Positions 34,653-43,736 of a stretch of 64,000 bases of DNA are shown here, one piece after another. The notes below the pieces were generated by a model. It saw nothing but the letters and a program-made list of their open reading frames with translations, ran no database searches and had not been told where the DNA came from. Source of the stretch: an uncultured Clostridia bacterium (lineage in GTDB: Bacteria > Bacillota > Clostridia > Oscillospirales > Acutalibacteraceae); the NCBI GenBank assembly GCA_946183365.1, contig CAMHAH010000012.1, forward strand, positions 1-64,000. Reading direction: 5' to 3'. The position numbers and the translations under genes are program-made. Every line of letters starts with the position of its first letter. Positions within the stretch are counted from its first letter, which is position 1.

Positions 34653-35729
34653 TTAACTTCTCATGCTCTCCTTGAGCTGTTCCGCTCTCTGAGCTGTCAC
34701 GAGGGCGTCGATTATCTCGTCGAGGTCGCCGTTCATTATATCGTCGAGCTTATAGAGCGTCAGCCCGATACGGTGATCGGTAACGCGGCTCTGCGGGAAG
34801 TTATAGGTGCGTATCTTCTCGCTGCGGTCGCCCGAGCCGACCTGAGAGCGTCGGTCAGAGGCGATAGCCTCGTTCTGCTTATCCTGCTCCATTTTGAGCA
34901 GGCGCGATTTGAGCACCTTCATCGCCTTGTCCTTGTTCTTATACTGAGAGCGCTCATCCTGACACTCAACCACCATGCCGGTGGGCTTATGGGTGATACG
35001 GATAGCGGACGAGGTCTTGTTGATATGCTGACCGCCCGCGCCGGATGAGCGGAAGGTATCTATCTCGAGGTCGTTGGGGTCGAGCTCGACCTCAACGTCG
35101 TCAGCCTCGGGCAGTACCGCTACGGTAGCCGCCGAGGTGTGTATACGTCCCGAGCTCTCGGTCCGGGGCACGCGCTGTACGCGGTGAGTGCCCGACTCGA
35201 ACTTGAAGCGGCTGTAGGCGGCGCCTCCGCTGACTATGAACGAGACCTCCTTAAAGCCGCCGAGCCCCGTCTCATTAAGGCTGACTATCTCTGTCTTATA
35301 GCCCTTTCGCTCGGCGTACATACTGTACATACGGTACAGATCATAGGCAAAGAGCGAGCTCTCTTCGCCGCCCGTGCCGCCGCGTATCTCTACGATAACG
35401 TTCCTCTCGTCGTTGGGGTCCTTGGGCAGGAGAAGTATCTTTAGCTCCTCTTCAAGCGCGGGTATAGAGCGCTTTGCGTCGTCGAGCTCAGTTGAAGCGA
35501 GCTCTCTGAGTTCTTCATCGGCTGAGCTGTCCTCAAGGATAGCCAGAGCGTCGTCCACGGCGGCTTTAGCCGATTTATACTCGCGGTACTTTTTGACCAC
35601 GGGCTCGAGCTCGGAGTACTCCTGCATGACCTTGCGGTATGTGTCGGGATCGGCAACCACATCGGGCTCATACATCCGCTTTTCAAGCTCGTTATATCTC
35701 TTTTCAAATATCTCTAATCTTGTAAACAT
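34653..35729 (-). CDS. prfA: peptide chain release factor 1
   Basis: The protein has 358 residues, the usual RF1 length. The catalytic loop is GAGGQHINKTSSAIR. The stop-codon reading element is the PxT type (RVPRTESSGRIHTS), which separates RF1 (UAA/UAG) from RF2 (SPF). It ends translation at UAA and UAG codons. In many Firmicutes prmC, the enzyme that methylates the GGQ glutamine, follows immediately; here the next gene is the TsaC-CoaE fusion and prmC is not in the window. The gene is bracketed by two inverted copies of the type A repeat. Confidence 0.96.
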   Translation of the reverse strand: MFTRLEIFEKRYNELEKRMYEPDVVADPDTYRKVMQEYSELEPVVKKYREYKSAKAAVDDALAILEDSSADEELRELASTELDDAKRSIPALEEELKILLLPKDPNDERNVIVEIRGGTGGEESSLFAYDLYRMYSMYAERKGYKTEIVSLNETGLGGFKEVSFIVSGGAAYSRFKFESGTHRVQRVPRTESSGRIHTSAATVAVLPEADDVEVELDPNDLEIDTFRSSGAGGQHINKTSSAIRITHKPTGMVVECQDERSQYKNKDKAMKVLKSRLLKMEQDKQNEAIASDRRSQVGSGDRSEKIRTYNFPQSRVTDHRIGLTLYKLDDIMNGDLDEIIDALVTAQRAEQLKESMRS

Positions 35730-35743
35730 AGCGATTATCCTTT

Positions 35744-35940
35744 GGGTAATTAGGAATTAGGAATGAGGAATGAGGAGTTAAGGGAACATAACGCCTCCCT
35801 TTTTCTAAGGGAGGGGGACCGCGTCAGCGGTGGAAGGTTCAAACCCCCAGTCGCTTCGCGACAGCCCCCTTAGGAAAGGGGGCCTATATCGGGTGCGGGC
35901 AGCGCCCGCCATAAATTCCTAATTCCTAACTCCTAACTGT
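35744..35940. repeat. TTAGGAR inverted element, core type A (copy 2)
   Basis: Heptamer arms (35744-35778 and 35915-35938) enclose a core at 35779-35914 that equals copy 1 in inverse orientation except for one extra T. The right arm provides the stop codon of the DUF951 gene. Confidence 0.92.
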
Positions 35941-36121
35941 TTCCCTCTCTTAGCACCTGTCTGATGTTGTGCTCGGCTTTTTTGCGGGGGATCATCACCT
36001 CTCTGCCGCAGCTCTTGCAGCGGAGCTTGAAATCCATCCCCGACCTGAGCACCAGAAAACGGTTGTTGCCGCAGGGATGGGGCTTCTTCATAATAAGCTC
36101 GTCGTTGACGCGTATATCCAT
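35933..36121 (-). CDS. DUF951-family protein
   Basis: The protein has 62 residues. DUF951 features are KKPHPCGNNRFLVLRSGMDF and LRCKSCGREVMIPRKK, with a CxxC that may bind zinc. The family is widespread in Firmicutes, often near translation or chromosome-partition genes, and its function is unproven. The ATG at 36121 follows GGTGAGG; a TTG further upstream is less likely. The last codon and TAG stop (AGTTAG) are part of the repeat arm, so the C terminus may have been reshaped. Confidence 0.8.
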   Translation of the reverse strand: MDIRVNDELIMKKPHPCGNNRFLVLRSGMDFKLRCKSCGREVMIPRKKAEHNIRQVLREGNS

Positions 36122-36184
36122 CTGCCTCACCCCCAAATTTATTCATTATATAATATACCACATATCGGCAGAAAATGCAATCTG

Positions 36185-36250
36185 TTCTATATCTTGCCGG
36201 CTTACGGTTCTATATCTTGTCCGACTACAGTTAGCATATGCTATATCTTG
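36185..36250. repeat. three direct repeats of CTATATCTTG
   Basis: TTCTATATCTTG occurs at 36185 and 36208, and CTATATCTTG at 36241, in the divergent intergenic region between DUF951 and the membrane sulfatase-like gene. The 23- and 31-base spacing allows a regulator-binding role, but there is no direct evidence. Confidence 0.45.
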
Positions 36251-36353
36251 ACTATCCAGATATCATGAGCTATAATATAGAGTGATATTGTATGCAATAT
36301 CGGTACAAAGGTTTTGCCTTGAATTATTTTTTGTATAATAAGCAGGAAATATT

Positions 36354-38414
36354 ATGGAAGATAAACATCTTGAATTAAAACACCGTTTCGCGTTCGGAGC
36401 GGCTATGAGCGCTTTTCTGTGCTTTACGCTGCTGGTATACAGCCCGTTGTCGCTGTATATCACCGGTAACGACGAGATGTGGTTCAGCTTTCGCTCGCTG
36501 CTGCTGCCGGTAACGGTGGTATCGCTCACGGCGTTCCTTATACTGACGGTCGTGCTCTCTCTGCCTAAGGGCGGCATACACAAGATACTGTGCTGTCTGG
36601 TGTTCGGCGTAACGCTGGGGCTGTATATACAATGCGGCTTCTTCAACATAAGCTACGGCTCGGGCGTGCTCGACGGCTCTCAGATAGCGTGGAAGGACTA
36701 TACCACCTACGGCGCTATCGACTCGGCAGTATGGGCGGCGTGTATCGCTATGCCGTTCGCGCTGTTCATGGTATTCAAGCGCTCGTGGAGACACGTTCTC
36801 ATGATAGCGGCGGCGTTCATAGTCATCCTGCAGATAGGCGGCCTGACCATCAACATCTATCAGAACCAGAATTCTCTTGATAAGCTGAGCCACGAGGTCA
36901 CCACCGACGGTATGTTTGATCTCTCCGAAAACGATAACACCCTTGTGTTCATCATGAACGGCATGGACGCCGAGTATTATCAGGAGTATAAGGACGAAAA
37001 CCCCGATATAGAATACTCGCTCAAGGGCTTTACCGAATATGACAACGCCCTCGCGGCGGGGTCAGACTCGCTGGTATCCATGCCCTCTATGCTGACGGGC
37101 AGCGTATATAAGAAGGACACCAAATACACCGAGTTCATCGACGATACCTGGAACAGCTACAACGTATTTGACCTTTTGAACAAGAACGGAGCTGACGCGC
37201 GCATATACGCCGAGGACAAGTTCTTCGGCAACGCGGCGGTACGCAAGGTCGATAACATTGCCGACAGAGCTCAGGACGCGGCGGCTTATCCCGTCATAGG
37301 CAGCACCATATACCGCTACACCATGTACAACGCCATGCCGCATTACTTGAAACGCTTCTTCTGGATGAGCCTTGAGGACTACTCGTCGTTCAAGAGCAAC
37401 AGTACCTTCAGCGCCGGCAACGACGATGTTTTCTTTGCCGATTATGACAAGCGCGGAGGCTTCAGCTATTCAAAGAGCTATGATAACGCTGTGAGGATAT
37501 ATAACTTAAAGGGCGCTGAGAAGCCCTACCGACTGACCTCGACGGGTGAGAAGAACACCGACGGGACCTCACGGCAGGAGCAGATAGCGGGCGACTTCAC
37601 CTATATCCTTAAGATGATAGAGGATCTCAAAGAGAACGGCAGATACAAAACCGCGCGCATAGTCATCACCACTGACTGCGGCGCTCTCGAGTACGGTCAA
37701 AAGCCCATGCTGCTGTATAAGGAGCGCGGATATGACGAAGTATATAAGAAGAGCTCAGCACCGGTATCGCTCTTTGACCTGCCCGCGACCCTCGCCTCAT
37801 CGGTCACAAAGGATTATAAGAATATCGGAACCGGCGTGAGCTTCAGCGACGCTCAGAATGAAGCGTGGAACCGCAGAAGGCTGTTCTACCGCAGCACAGG
37901 CACAAACGCCGAGTCGCGCATAGAGGAGTACAAGACCAACTCAGCCGCCATAGACTCAGAGAGCCTGAAGCTGATAAATACCTATTATATCAACGGCGGC
38001 AGGATAGATAACTACACCCTCGGCACGGAGCTGACCTTTACCGAGGACGAGACCGCTATCATGTACTGTAAATCGGGCTTCGGCCATACCAACGGCTGGC
38101 GAACGATAATACTCGGTACGCCTGCTGTCATGGATATACCGTTTGAAAAGATACCCAGCAACATCGAGGACCTGCACGCGTATTTCAACGTGCTGAATAT
38201 CTATGAAGAGACGCAGTGCGTAGTGCTTGCCAACGGTACCGAGGTATTCAACGACAGGCTGGGCAGCGATATCCGCATGAACGGTCTGAACTTCCTTATC
38301 CCGACAGGAGTTATCTCTGCGGATAAGAAGCTGACCCTCGAGTTCATCTTCCCCGAGATCGATCACGAAAAGGATATTATGGCGCTGACCTCGTTCAAGA
38401 TCTACAATCAGTAA
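36354..38414 (+). CDS. membrane-anchored alkaline phosphatase/sulfatase-superfamily protein (LTA-synthase-like)
   Basis: The protein has 686 residues. Four or five N-terminal membrane segments (about 10-180) are followed by an extracytoplasmic domain. A LVFIMNGMDAEYYQEY strand resembles the first metal-binding strand of sulfatase-like lipoteichoic-acid synthases, and SLVSMPSMLTGSVY resembles the conserved segment after it. IVITTDCGALEYG replaces the usual DHG-type metal motif. The last 180 residues form a beta-rich domain seen in related surface proteins. Several canonical metal residues are not obvious, so a phosphoglycerol transferase activity is uncertain. Confidence 0.55.
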   Translation: MEDKHLELKHRFAFGAAMSAFLCFTLLVYSPLSLYITGNDEMWFSFRSLLLPVTVVSLTAFLILTVVLSLPKGGIHKILCCLVFGVTLGLYIQCGFFNISYGSGVLDGSQIAWKDYTTYGAIDSAVWAACIAMPFALFMVFKRSWRHVLMIAAAFIVILQIGGLTINIYQNQNSLDKLSHEVTTDGMFDLSENDNTLVFIMNGMDAEYYQEYKDENPDIEYSLKGFTEYDNALAAGSDSLVSMPSMLTGSVYKKDTKYTEFIDDTWNSYNVFDLLNKNGADARIYAEDKFFGNAAVRKVDNIADRAQDAAAYPVIGSTIYRYTMYNAMPHYLKRFFWMSLEDYSSFKSNSTFSAGNDDVFFADYDKRGGFSYSKSYDNAVRIYNLKGAEKPYRLTSTGEKNTDGTSRQEQIAGDFTYILKMIEDLKENGRYKTARIVITTDCGALEYGQKPMLLYKERGYDEVYKKSSAPVSLFDLPATLASSVTKDYKNIGTGVSFSDAQNEAWNRRRLFYRSTGTNAESRIEEYKTNSAAIDSESLKLINTYYINGGRIDNYTLGTELTFTEDETAIMYCKSGFGHTNGWRTIILGTPAVMDIPFEKIPSNIEDLHAYFNVLNIYEETQCVVLANGTEVFNDRLGSDIRMNGLNFLIPTGVISADKKLTLEFIFPEIDHEKDIMALTSFKIYNQ

Positions 38415-38456
38415 ATATATGCTATCAGGGAGCTGTCCGAAAGGGCAGCTCTTTTT

Positions 38457-38765
38457 AGTTAGGAGTGAGGAGTTAGGAGTGAGGAGTTAAGGGAACATAA
38501 CGCCTCCCTTTTCTAAGGGAGGGGGACCGCGTCAGCGGTGGAAGGTTCAAACCCCCAGTCGCTTCGCGACAGCCCCCTTAGGAAAGGGGGCCTATATCGG
38601 GTGCGGGCAGCGCCCGATTTGTGTAGATACGTGTTACCGGTTATTTCCTCACTTAATTTGTATAGAGAACGGTAGTTGTAAATCGATTTTATTCAAATTC
38701 AAAAGCCGCAAGGCTTTCCCTTAACTCCTAACTCCTCACTCCTCACTCCTCACTCCTAATTGATT
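38457..38765. repeat. composite TTAGGAR element: core type A (copy 3) joined to core type B
   Basis: After a left heptamer arm (38457-38487) comes a type A core (38488-38616) identical to copy 2 up to GGGCAGCGCCCG. It runs directly into a type B core (about 38617-38722, with ATTTGTGTAGATACGTGTTA). A right arm of reverse-complement heptamers follows (38723-38760). Together with a short unassigned end, this accounts for most of the 419-base gap. Confidence 0.9.
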
Positions 38766-38833
38766 GCCCGATAACGCTGACTGCTCTGAACAAAACAAAA
38801 GAGAGGAGCATCTCTGCTCCTCTCGGGATAGTA

Positions 38834-40300
38834 TCAATAGATTATGACCGGTGTGCCCGATGAGATATTGTTATAGATCTTTGACATAGCTCCGTAGGGG
38901 GTGTTCACACAGCCGTGAGAGCCGTTGCCCCTGTAGATGCTGCCGCCGTAGGATGAGCGCCATGCGGAGTCGTGTATGCCGTAGCCGCCGTAGAACGGCA
39001 TCCAGTAATAAACGTGCGAGGCGTAGCCCGGGCCGTAGAGGTAGGTATCATAGGCCTTGTAGTCGATATCATAGTAGCCCTTGGGAGTATCGCAGTCGCC
39101 CGCGTTGCCTGTTACTACGTCGGTAGAGGCGATCTGAGTACCGTTCTTATAGACCCACATATGCTGCTGAGCTATACATATCTCGATATAGGTGCTGCCG
39201 GTAGACTTGCCGTAAGCCGAAGCGGTGATCGTAGAGCTCTTCTTGAGGCTCGTACCGGTTATACGCGTACTGCCGCTCTGGTAGATAGGCAGGATACGGA
39301 AGTAATAGGTCTTGCCGTTGGTCAGCTTAGTGGTGTTGTAATACAGGCGGGGCGTGGTGAACAGCTTAACGAAGGTCGAATTGTTTGGGCTTGTGGAATA
39401 ATAGACCTCATAGTGGGTCGCGTAGGGTACTCTATTCCATGTGATGTTAACGCGCTGGCAGCGTGAGGTGATGGTGTAATCGGGAGCGCACATACCCGCG
39501 ATGAAGGTCTCTCTCGCCGCGTCTGAGCTGTAGGATGTGCCGTAGAGCTCTCTGAAGCTCTTTACCCTGTAGGTATAGGTCTTGCCGCTCTTTACCGAAT
39601 AATCATCGAAGGTGGTCTTTGAGCTGCCGTAAACGGTCTTGTACAGGACTTCCCTGCCGCCCTGTTCGGTGCGGTATATGCGGTAGCCGGTCGCGCGGGG
39701 GTTGCTGTCCCATGTCATCTCAAGGACGTTTGACGAACGCCACTTGGTAAGTCCCGTTACAGCCGTGGGCTGAGTGGCGGTCTGCTTCTGGGTCTTTTCA
39801 CCCTCATATACAACGCCGTCCTTGATGACATAAGCCGATACCCAGAAATAATACTTGGTGGTATGGTTGATGTCGCGAACGGTGAAAGTGTTTGTCTTTG
39901 AGCTGCCGTAACGTGAATAATTCTTGTGTCTGTCGGCGTTGAGATAATAGATGTAATAGCCGTCAGCGCCGCTGACCTTATCCCATGTCAGAGTGACGCT
40001 GTCGCTCTCAAAGCTGGTGCGCTCAAGGTTAGTGACCCTGCCGACCGTAGGCGCGGCCTCGGTAGCGGGCTGGGTCTCAGGCTGGGTCTCGGGCTGTGTA
40101 GGAGCCTCTGTGGGCTGGGTCTCGGGCTCTGCGCCTGTCACAGCGGGCTCAAAGGTATCTTCGGCGATATCCGCGGTATCATCCGAAACAGTCTGAGGCT
40201 CGGTCATATCCTCGGCGGCAATGGCGCTGACAGCGCAAGCCGAAGCCGCGATGATAAGAGCCATGAGCAAAGAGAGCAGCTTTATCGAATGTTTTTTCAT
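38834..40300 (-). CDS. secreted L,D-transpeptidase with fibronectin type III domains
   Basis: The protein has 488 residues. A signal peptide (about 1-28, ending SAIAA) is followed by a Glu/Pro/Thr/Gln-rich linker (about 35-88, with TQPETQPETQPATEA). Three fibronectin type III-like domains follow, each with WDKVSGADGYYIYY-type strands (about 88-365). A YkuD catalytic domain occupies about 370-488, with the nucleophile cysteine in GSHGCVNTP. It would cross-link peptidoglycan stems (3-3) or anchor proteins outside the cell. The type B repeat cores on both sides are inverted copies of each other. Confidence 0.88.
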   Translation of the reverse strand: MKKHSIKLLSLLMALIIAASACAVSAIAAEDMTEPQTVSDDTADIAEDTFEPAVTGAEPETQPTEAPTQPETQPETQPATEAAPTVGRVTNLERTSFESDSVTLTWDKVSGADGYYIYYLNADRHKNYSRYGSSKTNTFTVRDINHTTKYYFWVSAYVIKDGVVYEGEKTQKQTATQPTAVTGLTKWRSSNVLEMTWDSNPRATGYRIYRTEQGGREVLYKTVYGSSKTTFDDYSVKSGKTYTYRVKSFRELYGTSYSSDAARETFIAGMCAPDYTITSRCQRVNITWNRVPYATHYEVYYSTSPNNSTFVKLFTTPRLYYNTTKLTNGKTYYFRILPIYQSGSTRITGTSLKKSSTITASAYGKSTGSTYIEICIAQQHMWVYKNGTQIASTDVVTGNAGDCDTPKGYYDIDYKAYDTYLYGPGYASHVYYWMPFYGGYGIHDSAWRSSYGGSIYRGNGSHGCVNTPYGAMSKIYNNISSGTPVIIY

Positions 40301-40361
40301 ATATATCTACCCTTTCGTGACCGACGGCGGATCAAGCGTAACCCGCGGGTCGGCGGTTATG

Positions 40362-40575
40362 AATTAGGAGTGAGGATTAAGGAGTGAGGAGTGAGGAGTT
40401 AAGGGAAAGCCTTTCGGCTTTTGGATTTGAATAAAATCGATTTACAACTACCGTTCTCTATACAAATTTAGTGAGGAAATAACCGGTAACACGTATCTAC
40501 ACAAATCGGGTGCGGGCAGCGCCCACCATAAATTCCTAATTCCTAATTCCTAACTCCTCATTAATTAAAGCTCCT
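40362..40575. repeat. TTAGGAR inverted element, core type B
   Basis: Heptamer arms (40362-40400 and 40530-40575) enclose a core at 40401-40529. Its first 108 bases are the reverse complement, with only a few differences, of 38613-38722. The core ends in the GGGTGCGGGCAGCGCCC hairpin shared with type A. Confidence 0.9.
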
Positions 40576-40587
40576 CATTCCTCGCTA

Positions 40588-41595
40588 TCAATACCCTTTC
40601 GGGTTGTTCTTCTGCCAGTTCCAGCTGTCGCGGCACATATCGTCTATGCCGTACTGAGCCTGCCAGCCCAGTCCCTCTTTAGCCTTTGAGGGGTCCGCGT
40701 AGCACTCGGCAACGTCGCCCGCTCTGCGGGGCTTGATATCATAGGGGATATCGATATCGTTGACGCGCATGAATGAGTTGACGATATCCAGCACGCTGTA
40801 GCCTATACCGGTACCGAGGTTGAATATCTCGGTGCCCTTGTGGGCGGCGGCGTACTCGATTGCCTTAAGGTGACCCTGAGCGAGGTCTACGACATGGATA
40901 TAATCGCGCACGCCCGTACCGTCGGGAGTGGGATAATCATTGCCGAAAACGCCGAGACGCTCGAGCTTGCCTACAGCCACCTGGGTGATGTAGGGCATGA
41001 GGTTATTTGGGATACCGTTGGGGTTCTCGCCGATAAGACCGCTTCTGTGAGCGCCGATCGGGTTGAAATATCTGAGCAGGACGACCGACAGCTCCTTATC
41101 AGCCGTCGCGGCGTCGGTGAGTATCTGCTCGTTCATATATTTTGTCCAGCCGTAGGGGTTGGTGCATGATGTTGGCATACCCTCCTTGAGCGGGACCTCC
41201 TTAGGGATACCGTAAACGGTAGCCGAGGAGCTGAAAACGATGTTGTTCACGCCGTGCTTCTTCATCACCTCAAGCAGAGTGAGGGTGGTGTCGATATTGT
41301 TGCGGTAATAGCGAACGGGGATAACACAGCTCTCGCCGACCGCCTTGAGACCCGCGAAGTGAACTACGGCGTCAAAGTTCTCTTTGGCGAACATAGCGTC
41401 AACGGCGTCGTTGTCCGCTACGTCGAGGGTATAAAGCGTGGGGCGTTTACCTGTGATCTGCTCGATCCTGTCGATGACCTTGGGTGAGCTGTTGTCAAAA
41501 TTGTCGGCAATCACGACGTCATAACCTGCCGTGAGCATTTCTACCGCGGTATGGCTGCCGATATAACCCGCGCCGCCTGTCAGCAATACTTTCAT
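40588..41595 (-). CDS. galE: UDP-glucose 4-epimerase
   Basis: The protein has 335 residues and is an extended short-chain dehydrogenase. MKVLLTGGAGYIGSHTAVE is the NAD-binding loop, SSSATVYG contains the catalytic serine and YGWTKYMNEQIL the Tyr/Lys pair. YFNPIGAH is typical of GalE. It interconverts UDP-glucose and UDP-galactose for exopolysaccharide or galactose use. GGAGGAG precedes the ATG. It lies 47 bases after the CapD-like gene in the same direction, so they probably share a transcript for surface-sugar synthesis. Confidence 0.94.
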   Translation of the reverse strand: MKVLLTGGAGYIGSHTAVEMLTAGYDVVIADNFDNSSPKVIDRIEQITGKRPTLYTLDVADNDAVDAMFAKENFDAVVHFAGLKAVGESCVIPVRYYRNNIDTTLTLLEVMKKHGVNNIVFSSSATVYGIPKEVPLKEGMPTSCTNPYGWTKYMNEQILTDAATADKELSVVLLRYFNPIGAHRSGLIGENPNGIPNNLMPYITQVAVGKLERLGVFGNDYPTPDGTGVRDYIHVVDLAQGHLKAIEYAAAHKGTEIFNLGTGIGYSVLDIVNSFMRVNDIDIPYDIKPRRAGDVAECYADPSKAKEGLGWQAQYGIDDMCRDSWNWQKNNPKGY

Positions 41596-41642
41596 GTGCT
41601 CCTCCTTAATTATATAAAAATCATTTCAAGCTAAGCCGTGTA

Positions 41643-43535
41643 TCAGTGTACCTCGTGGTGGAAGGTATCGACTATCTCAGCGAGCTTAGCGACTGTCCTG
41701 TCGTTGTCGTTCTCCTCGGCGATCTCCTGCAGAGCCTCGAGCTTAGAAAGAAGATCGGCGGGATCTATATCTATCTGGTTGCCGATGAATATCTTTTTGT
41801 TATCGGTCTTTTTGAGGCCTTCTTCATCCATCAAGAGCTCCTCAAAGAGCTTCTCGCCGGGTCTCAGGCCGGTGAACTTGATCTCAACATCCTTATAAGG
41901 CACCTTGCCGTACATACGGATGAGGTTCTCGGCGAGGGTGGTGATCTTTACGGGATCGCCCATATCGAGCACGAATATCTCGCCGCCCTTAGCGATAGCT
42001 CCCGCCTCAAGCACCAGAGAGACCGCCTCGGGGATGGTCATGAAGTAACGGATGATGTCGGGATGGGTGACGGTGACGGGCTTGCCCGCCTCTATCTGAC
42101 GGCGGAACAACGGGATGACCGAGCCGTTAGAGCCGAGAACATTGCCGAAGCGTGTGGTGACGAAGTCGGTCTCGGAGCCGGACTGGCTCTTATACTGCAC
42201 TATCATCTCACAGCAGCGCTTTGTAGCGCCCATGACGTTAGTGGGGTTGACCGCCTTATCGGTGGATATCATAACGAACTTCTCGACATGGTAGAACTCG
42301 GCGAGAGTTACCATGTTCCAGGTGCCGAAGATGTTGTTCTTAACAGCCTCGGCGGGAGATACCTCCATCAGCGGAACGTGCTTGTGAGCCGCCGCGTGGA
42401 ATACCACCTGGGGCCTATACTCTGAGAATATCTGCTCCATCTTTTTATAATCGCGCACAGAGGCGATGAGAGTTACCAGATCAAGTCTGTCCTCATACTC
42501 GAGATAGAGCTCCTGCTGGATATCATAAGCGTTGTTCTCATATATATCTACTATGATGATACGCTTGGGATTATACTTGGCTATCTGGCGGACAAGCTCA
42601 GAGCCTATCGAGCCGCCGCCGCCCGTCACCATACAGATCTTGCCCTCGATGAACTCGCGGATCTTGGTTTTATCAAAGGTTATGGGAGCGCGTCCGAGAA
42701 GATCTTCGACATTGATATCCTTGACCTGAGAGAGGATCTTGGGCGAGTCGTCGTCAAGCAGAAGCTGGCTCAGATAAGGGATGGTCTTGATACGGCAGCC
42801 TGAATCGGAACAGTAGCCCATTATCCTCTTTCTCTCATCCTCGGTACAGGACGGTATAGCGAAGATTACGAGGCTGATATTATATCTCTTGCATATCTCG
42901 GGGATATCCTTGGTGGTGCCGACGACGTCGACGCCCATGAGCTTTGTGTTGACCTTGCTGATATCGTCGTCAACAAGACATACGGGCAGGATGTTGCGCG
43001 AGGGGTTGTTCTCGTCGCTCTCGGCGTTATAGACCTCCTGGATTATCATGCGAGCCGCGTTGCCCGCGCCGACTATAAGGGTGCGCTCGCGGCTGTCCCT
43101 CTCGCCTACCTTGACCAGCTCTATAAAGGTCTTTCTGAACGCGAGCCTGAAGCCGACTATCGCCAGAACGGTCAGGATACAATTTATCAAAACGAAAATC
43201 TTAGAAGCGGGATGCTCCATTAGCAGAGCGACAAAGCTGCTGATAAGGATACCTAATATAACGGCTAAACCGCAGATGACCAGATCGGTCTTTTTGAGAC
43301 CGCGCCACATCTTGCTGTACGCTCCCGAGACGAACAGCGTGAAAAAGCAGAAAAGCACATTGAGACCTATCACGATGAATATCCTGACGGGCTTGACGGC
43401 TATATCGGAGACATTGACGCGAGCCAGTATACCGTAGAGCGATATCAGCGCGTTAGTAAGCAGCGTGGTGAGCGCGACGATCAGAGCGTCGGTTATCATC
43501 AGCATTATCTTTCTTATGTTTATCCTTCTTTTCAT
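41643..43535 (-). CDS. CapD-like membrane nucleotide-sugar 4,6-dehydratase
   Basis: The protein has 630 residues. Four membrane segments (about 10-130) are followed by a CoA-binding-like Rossmann fold (TLIVGAGNAARMI) and a C-terminal SDR dehydratase domain. The dehydratase domain has MVTGGGGSIGSELVRQI, HAAAHKHVPLME and STDKAVNPTNVMG. It matches the long PglF/CapD family that makes UDP-4-keto-6-deoxy-GlcNAc for glycans. With galE and the DegT aminotransferase at 44140 it could supply an amino-deoxy sugar. No glycosyltransferase is in the window. Confidence 0.9.
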   Translation of the reverse strand: MKRRINIRKIMLMITDALIVALTTLLTNALISLYGILARVNVSDIAVKPVRIFIVIGLNVLFCFFTLFVSGAYSKMWRGLKKTDLVICGLAVILGILISSFVALLMEHPASKIFVLINCILTVLAIVGFRLAFRKTFIELVKVGERDSRERTLIVGAGNAARMIIQEVYNAESDENNPSRNILPVCLVDDDISKVNTKLMGVDVVGTTKDIPEICKRYNISLVIFAIPSCTEDERKRIMGYCSDSGCRIKTIPYLSQLLLDDDSPKILSQVKDINVEDLLGRAPITFDKTKIREFIEGKICMVTGGGGSIGSELVRQIAKYNPKRIIIVDIYENNAYDIQQELYLEYEDRLDLVTLIASVRDYKKMEQIFSEYRPQVVFHAAAHKHVPLMEVSPAEAVKNNIFGTWNMVTLAEFYHVEKFVMISTDKAVNPTNVMGATKRCCEMIVQYKSQSGSETDFVTTRFGNVLGSNGSVIPLFRRQIEAGKPVTVTHPDIIRYFMTIPEAVSLVLEAGAIAKGGEIFVLDMGDPVKITTLAENLIRMYGKVPYKDVEIKFTGLRPGEKLFEELLMDEEGLKKTDNKKIFIGNQIDIDPADLLSKLEALQEIAEENDNDRTVAKLAEIVDTFHHEVH

Positions 43536-43736
43536 ATACCTGAATCCTCACATTTTCTTTATCCTCAGATCCACTCTAAAGATCCACATAAATCACATAG
43601 TGATACAAAATAATTATATTACTTTGACCATCATATGTCAACATCCGAGGATACGGCAAATTATACTAAAAACAGCGCTTTTTATCCGGTATTAACATAA
43701 TCTTTTACTCATATACATTCTTTAAGGAGGTATAAC

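Noticed and set aside
34653..35729. Release factor 2
   Set aside because: The recognition motif is PxT (VPRTESSGRIHTS), not SPF, and there is no frameshift site.
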